From: Arthrobacter rhizophilus
Lineage (GTDB): Bacteria; Actinomycetota; Actinomycetes; Actinomycetales; Micrococcaceae
DNA: 42,061 nucleotides
Reading direction: 5' to 3'
Assembly (NCBI RefSeq): GCF_026241105.1
Contig: NZ_JAPFFT010000031.1
Span: 1 to 42,061 of the forward strand
This document shows, piece after piece, positions 40,574 through 42,061 of the stretch. Position numbers and translations under genes: made by a program. Every line of letters begins with the position of its first letter. Within the stretch, counting starts at the first letter, position 1. The notes under the pieces are model-generated. The model saw nothing but the letters and a program-made list of their open reading frames with translations, did no database searches and had not been told where the DNA came from.

Positions 40574-41983
40574 ATGAGCGAGCAAAGCGGTGCCAAGTGG
40601 CATGACGAACCCACCGACTACGCGCAGATCGGCAAACTCCCGCGCACCGAGGCCGCGAGCGCCAATGACGTCGCGCCACCGGCGGGTGTGATCGGCTCCC
40701 TCAACATCACCGCTGCAGCGGCGGATCCCGAGCTCCTGGACCTGCCGTGGCACATCGCGCTCGAGGACTGGCCTACCAAGAACCTCGCTGCCCTGCCCCG
40801 CGGTATTTCCCGCCACATCGTGCGTTTCGCGCATTTGGGCGGTTCGGTCATCGCCATCAAGGAAACCTCCGAGCACGTTGCCCGGCACGAGTACCACATG
40901 CTCCGCAAGCTGGCCCGGATGGACGTACCCTGCGTCGAGCCGGTTGCAGTCATCACCGGCCGGACCACCGTTGACGGCAAGCCGCTCAACCCCGTACTGG
41001 TCACCCGGCACCTCAAGTTCTCCATGCCGTACCGCGCGCTCTTCTCACAGATGCTGCGCCGGGACACCCTCACCAGGCTTATTGACGCCCAAGCGCTGCT
41101 GCTGGTGCGCCTGCACCTGATCGGTTTCTATTGGGGCGACGTTTCCTTGTCCAATACCCTCTTCCGTCGGGACGCCGGCGCGTTCGCCGCGTACCTGGTG
41201 GACGCCGAAACCGGCGAGCTGTACCCCGATCTTTCGGTGGGCCAGCGCGAGTACGATCTCGAGATTGCCCGCGTCAACATTGCCGGTGAACTCATGGACC
41301 TGCTGGAAGGCGGCCTCATCGAGGAGAAGGTGGATCCGGTAGCGACGTCGGAGCTCATCATGGACTCCTACCGCCGGCTATGGGCCGAACTCACCGAAAA
41401 GGAATCGTTTGAGCTCGGCGAACGTTGGCGCGTGGGCGCGCGCATCCGCCGCCTCAACGAACTCGGCTTCGACGTCGAAGAATATGTCATCAAGACCACC
41501 GCGGACGGCTCCACCATCCAGCTTCAACCCAAGGTCGTCGACGCCGGGCACCACCAGAGGCGGCTGCTCCGCCTCACCGGCTTGGACGCCCAGGAGAACC
41601 AGGCCCGCCGGCTGCTCAATGACATGGATTCATTCCGGGCGGACAACAATCCGGACATGGACGAAGAAATCAGCGCCCACACCTGGGTCAGCCAGATCTT
41701 CGAGCCCATAGTCCGGTCCATCCCGCGCGACCTCGCAGGCAAGCTGGAACCGGCAGAAGTAGTCCACGAAGTCCTTGAGCACCGCTGGTACATGAGCCAG
41801 AAGCAGGACAGCCACATCCCCTTGGCCGAAGCCGTGCAGTCCTACTTGGACACCGTGCTGCGCCACCGGCGCGACGAGGCAGCCATCATGCTCAATCCGG
41901 ACACGGCGTTACTGAAGATCCTGGAAGCGGAAACCGAGGAATCCCGGTACGAGCAGGACGAATACCCTGATTCGGACGACTAG
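40574..41983 (+). CDS. DUF4032 domain protein (kinase-like N-terminus)
   Basis: A 469-residue cytoplasmic protein. The N-terminal half looks like a lipopolysaccharide-kinase/protein-kinase-like fold: SVIAIKETSEHVARHEYHML carries a Lys-Glu pair as in ATP-binding lobes, and LIGFYWGDVSLSNTLF resembles the catalytic loop with Asp and Asn, followed by YLVDAETGEL as a metal-binding segment. The C-terminal half is DUF4032 (LAGKLEPAEVVHEVLEHRWY). The family is widespread and single-copy in Actinobacteria, with no assigned reaction that I know. GGAAG lies before the ATG. The gene stands alone between two terminators. Confidence 0.85.
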   Translation: MSEQSGAKWHDEPTDYAQIGKLPRTEAASANDVAPPAGVIGSLNITAAAADPELLDLPWHIALEDWPTKNLAALPRGISRHIVRFAHLGGSVIAIKETSEHVARHEYHMLRKLARMDVPCVEPVAVITGRTTVDGKPLNPVLVTRHLKFSMPYRALFSQMLRRDTLTRLIDAQALLLVRLHLIGFYWGDVSLSNTLFRRDAGAFAAYLVDAETGELYPDLSVGQREYDLEIARVNIAGELMDLLEGGLIEEKVDPVATSELIMDSYRRLWAELTEKESFELGERWRVGARIRRLNELGFDVEEYVIKTTADGSTIQLQPKVVDAGHHQRRLLRLTGLDAQENQARRLLNDMDSFRADNNPDMDEEISAHTWVSQIFEPIVRSIPRDLAGKLEPAEVVHEVLEHRWYMSQKQDSHIPLAEAVQSYLDTVLRHRRDEAAIMLNPDTALLKILEAETEESRYEQDEYPDSDD

Positions 41984-41997
41984 CCCGAAGTTACGTC

Positions 41998-42038
41998 GGC
42001 CTCTTGTCTGGATTCGTTGAGTTTCCGGGCAGGAGGCC
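41998..42038. terminator. hairpin terminator after the DUF4032 gene
   Basis: GGCCTCTTGTC (41998 onward) pairs with the complement in GGGCAGGAGGCC (ending 42038), allowing G-U pairs. TTCTTTC follows. It starts 15 bases after the stop codon. Confidence 0.75.
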
Positions 42039-42061
42039 TTCTTTCGGTCGGAAGATGTAGA

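Overview
The window reads as high-GC actinobacterial DNA, most likely Micrococcaceae (Arthrobacter/Paenarthrobacter type). The right end (35.8-42.0 kb) is intact, core-like chromosome: a DsbA-type membrane thioredoxin, otsA-otsB trehalose synthesis, a UgpC/MsmK-type ABC ATPase and a DUF4032 protein. Everything left of the tRNA-Thr gene at 35561-35634 looks like accessory DNA. A tyrosine integrase and an excisionase-like gene sit next to the 3' end of that tRNA, as expected for an integrative mobilizable element attached there. I see no second copy of the tRNA 3' end, so the other end of the element probably lies outside the window.

Layout. (1) 0-15.2 kb is a catabolic island, almost all on the minus strand: a truncated M24 peptidase-like gene, a decayed DUF1275 gene, an XRE-cupin regulator, then (in transcription order) cyclase/isatin-hydrolase-like enzyme, two-component flavin monooxygenase (frameshifted), flavin reductase, RidA (two frameshifts) and a 3-hydroxyisobutyrate-dehydrogenase-like enzyme. 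Upstream are an FMN 2-hydroxyacid dehydrogenase, an HpcH/HpaI aldolase and a complete LIV-type ABC importer (SBP, two ATPases, two permeases). A relic GntR regulator marks the edge. (2) 15.1-20 kb holds a truncated hypothetical gene, a possible nuclease-like protein and a MobP-type relaxase operon with MobC and an oriT candidate. (3) 20.5-26.0 kb holds one very large DarB-like methyltransferase-helicase with a small TnpV-like ORF nested in another frame. (4) 26.1-29.5 kb is a scrap zone: an intact serine resolvase, two resolvase fragments, a broken Pycsar anti-phage pair (5'-truncated cyclase plus frameshifted PycTM effector) and a frameshifted unknown gene. (5) 30.3-35.5 kb has a second relaxase (MobF, TrwC-helicase), excisionase and integrase.

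How it fits together. The catabolic genes form a plausible route for an imported aromatic or N-heteroaromatic compound: import, hydroxylation by the reductase/monooxygenase pair, hydrolytic ring opening by the cyclase, imine removal by RidA, then dehydrogenase/aldolase steps. The substrate is not determined. The segment carrying the presumed promoter/operator of the cyclase operon is duplicated 7.3 kb away, upstream of the importer operon, with the cyclase itself deleted from the copy. This would place import and catabolism under the same control. Many single-base frameshifts occur in the accessory part and none that I see in the core genes: either real decay or uneven assembly quality. Pycsar, DarB-like and TnpV-like calls rest on recalled family patterns, not on a search.
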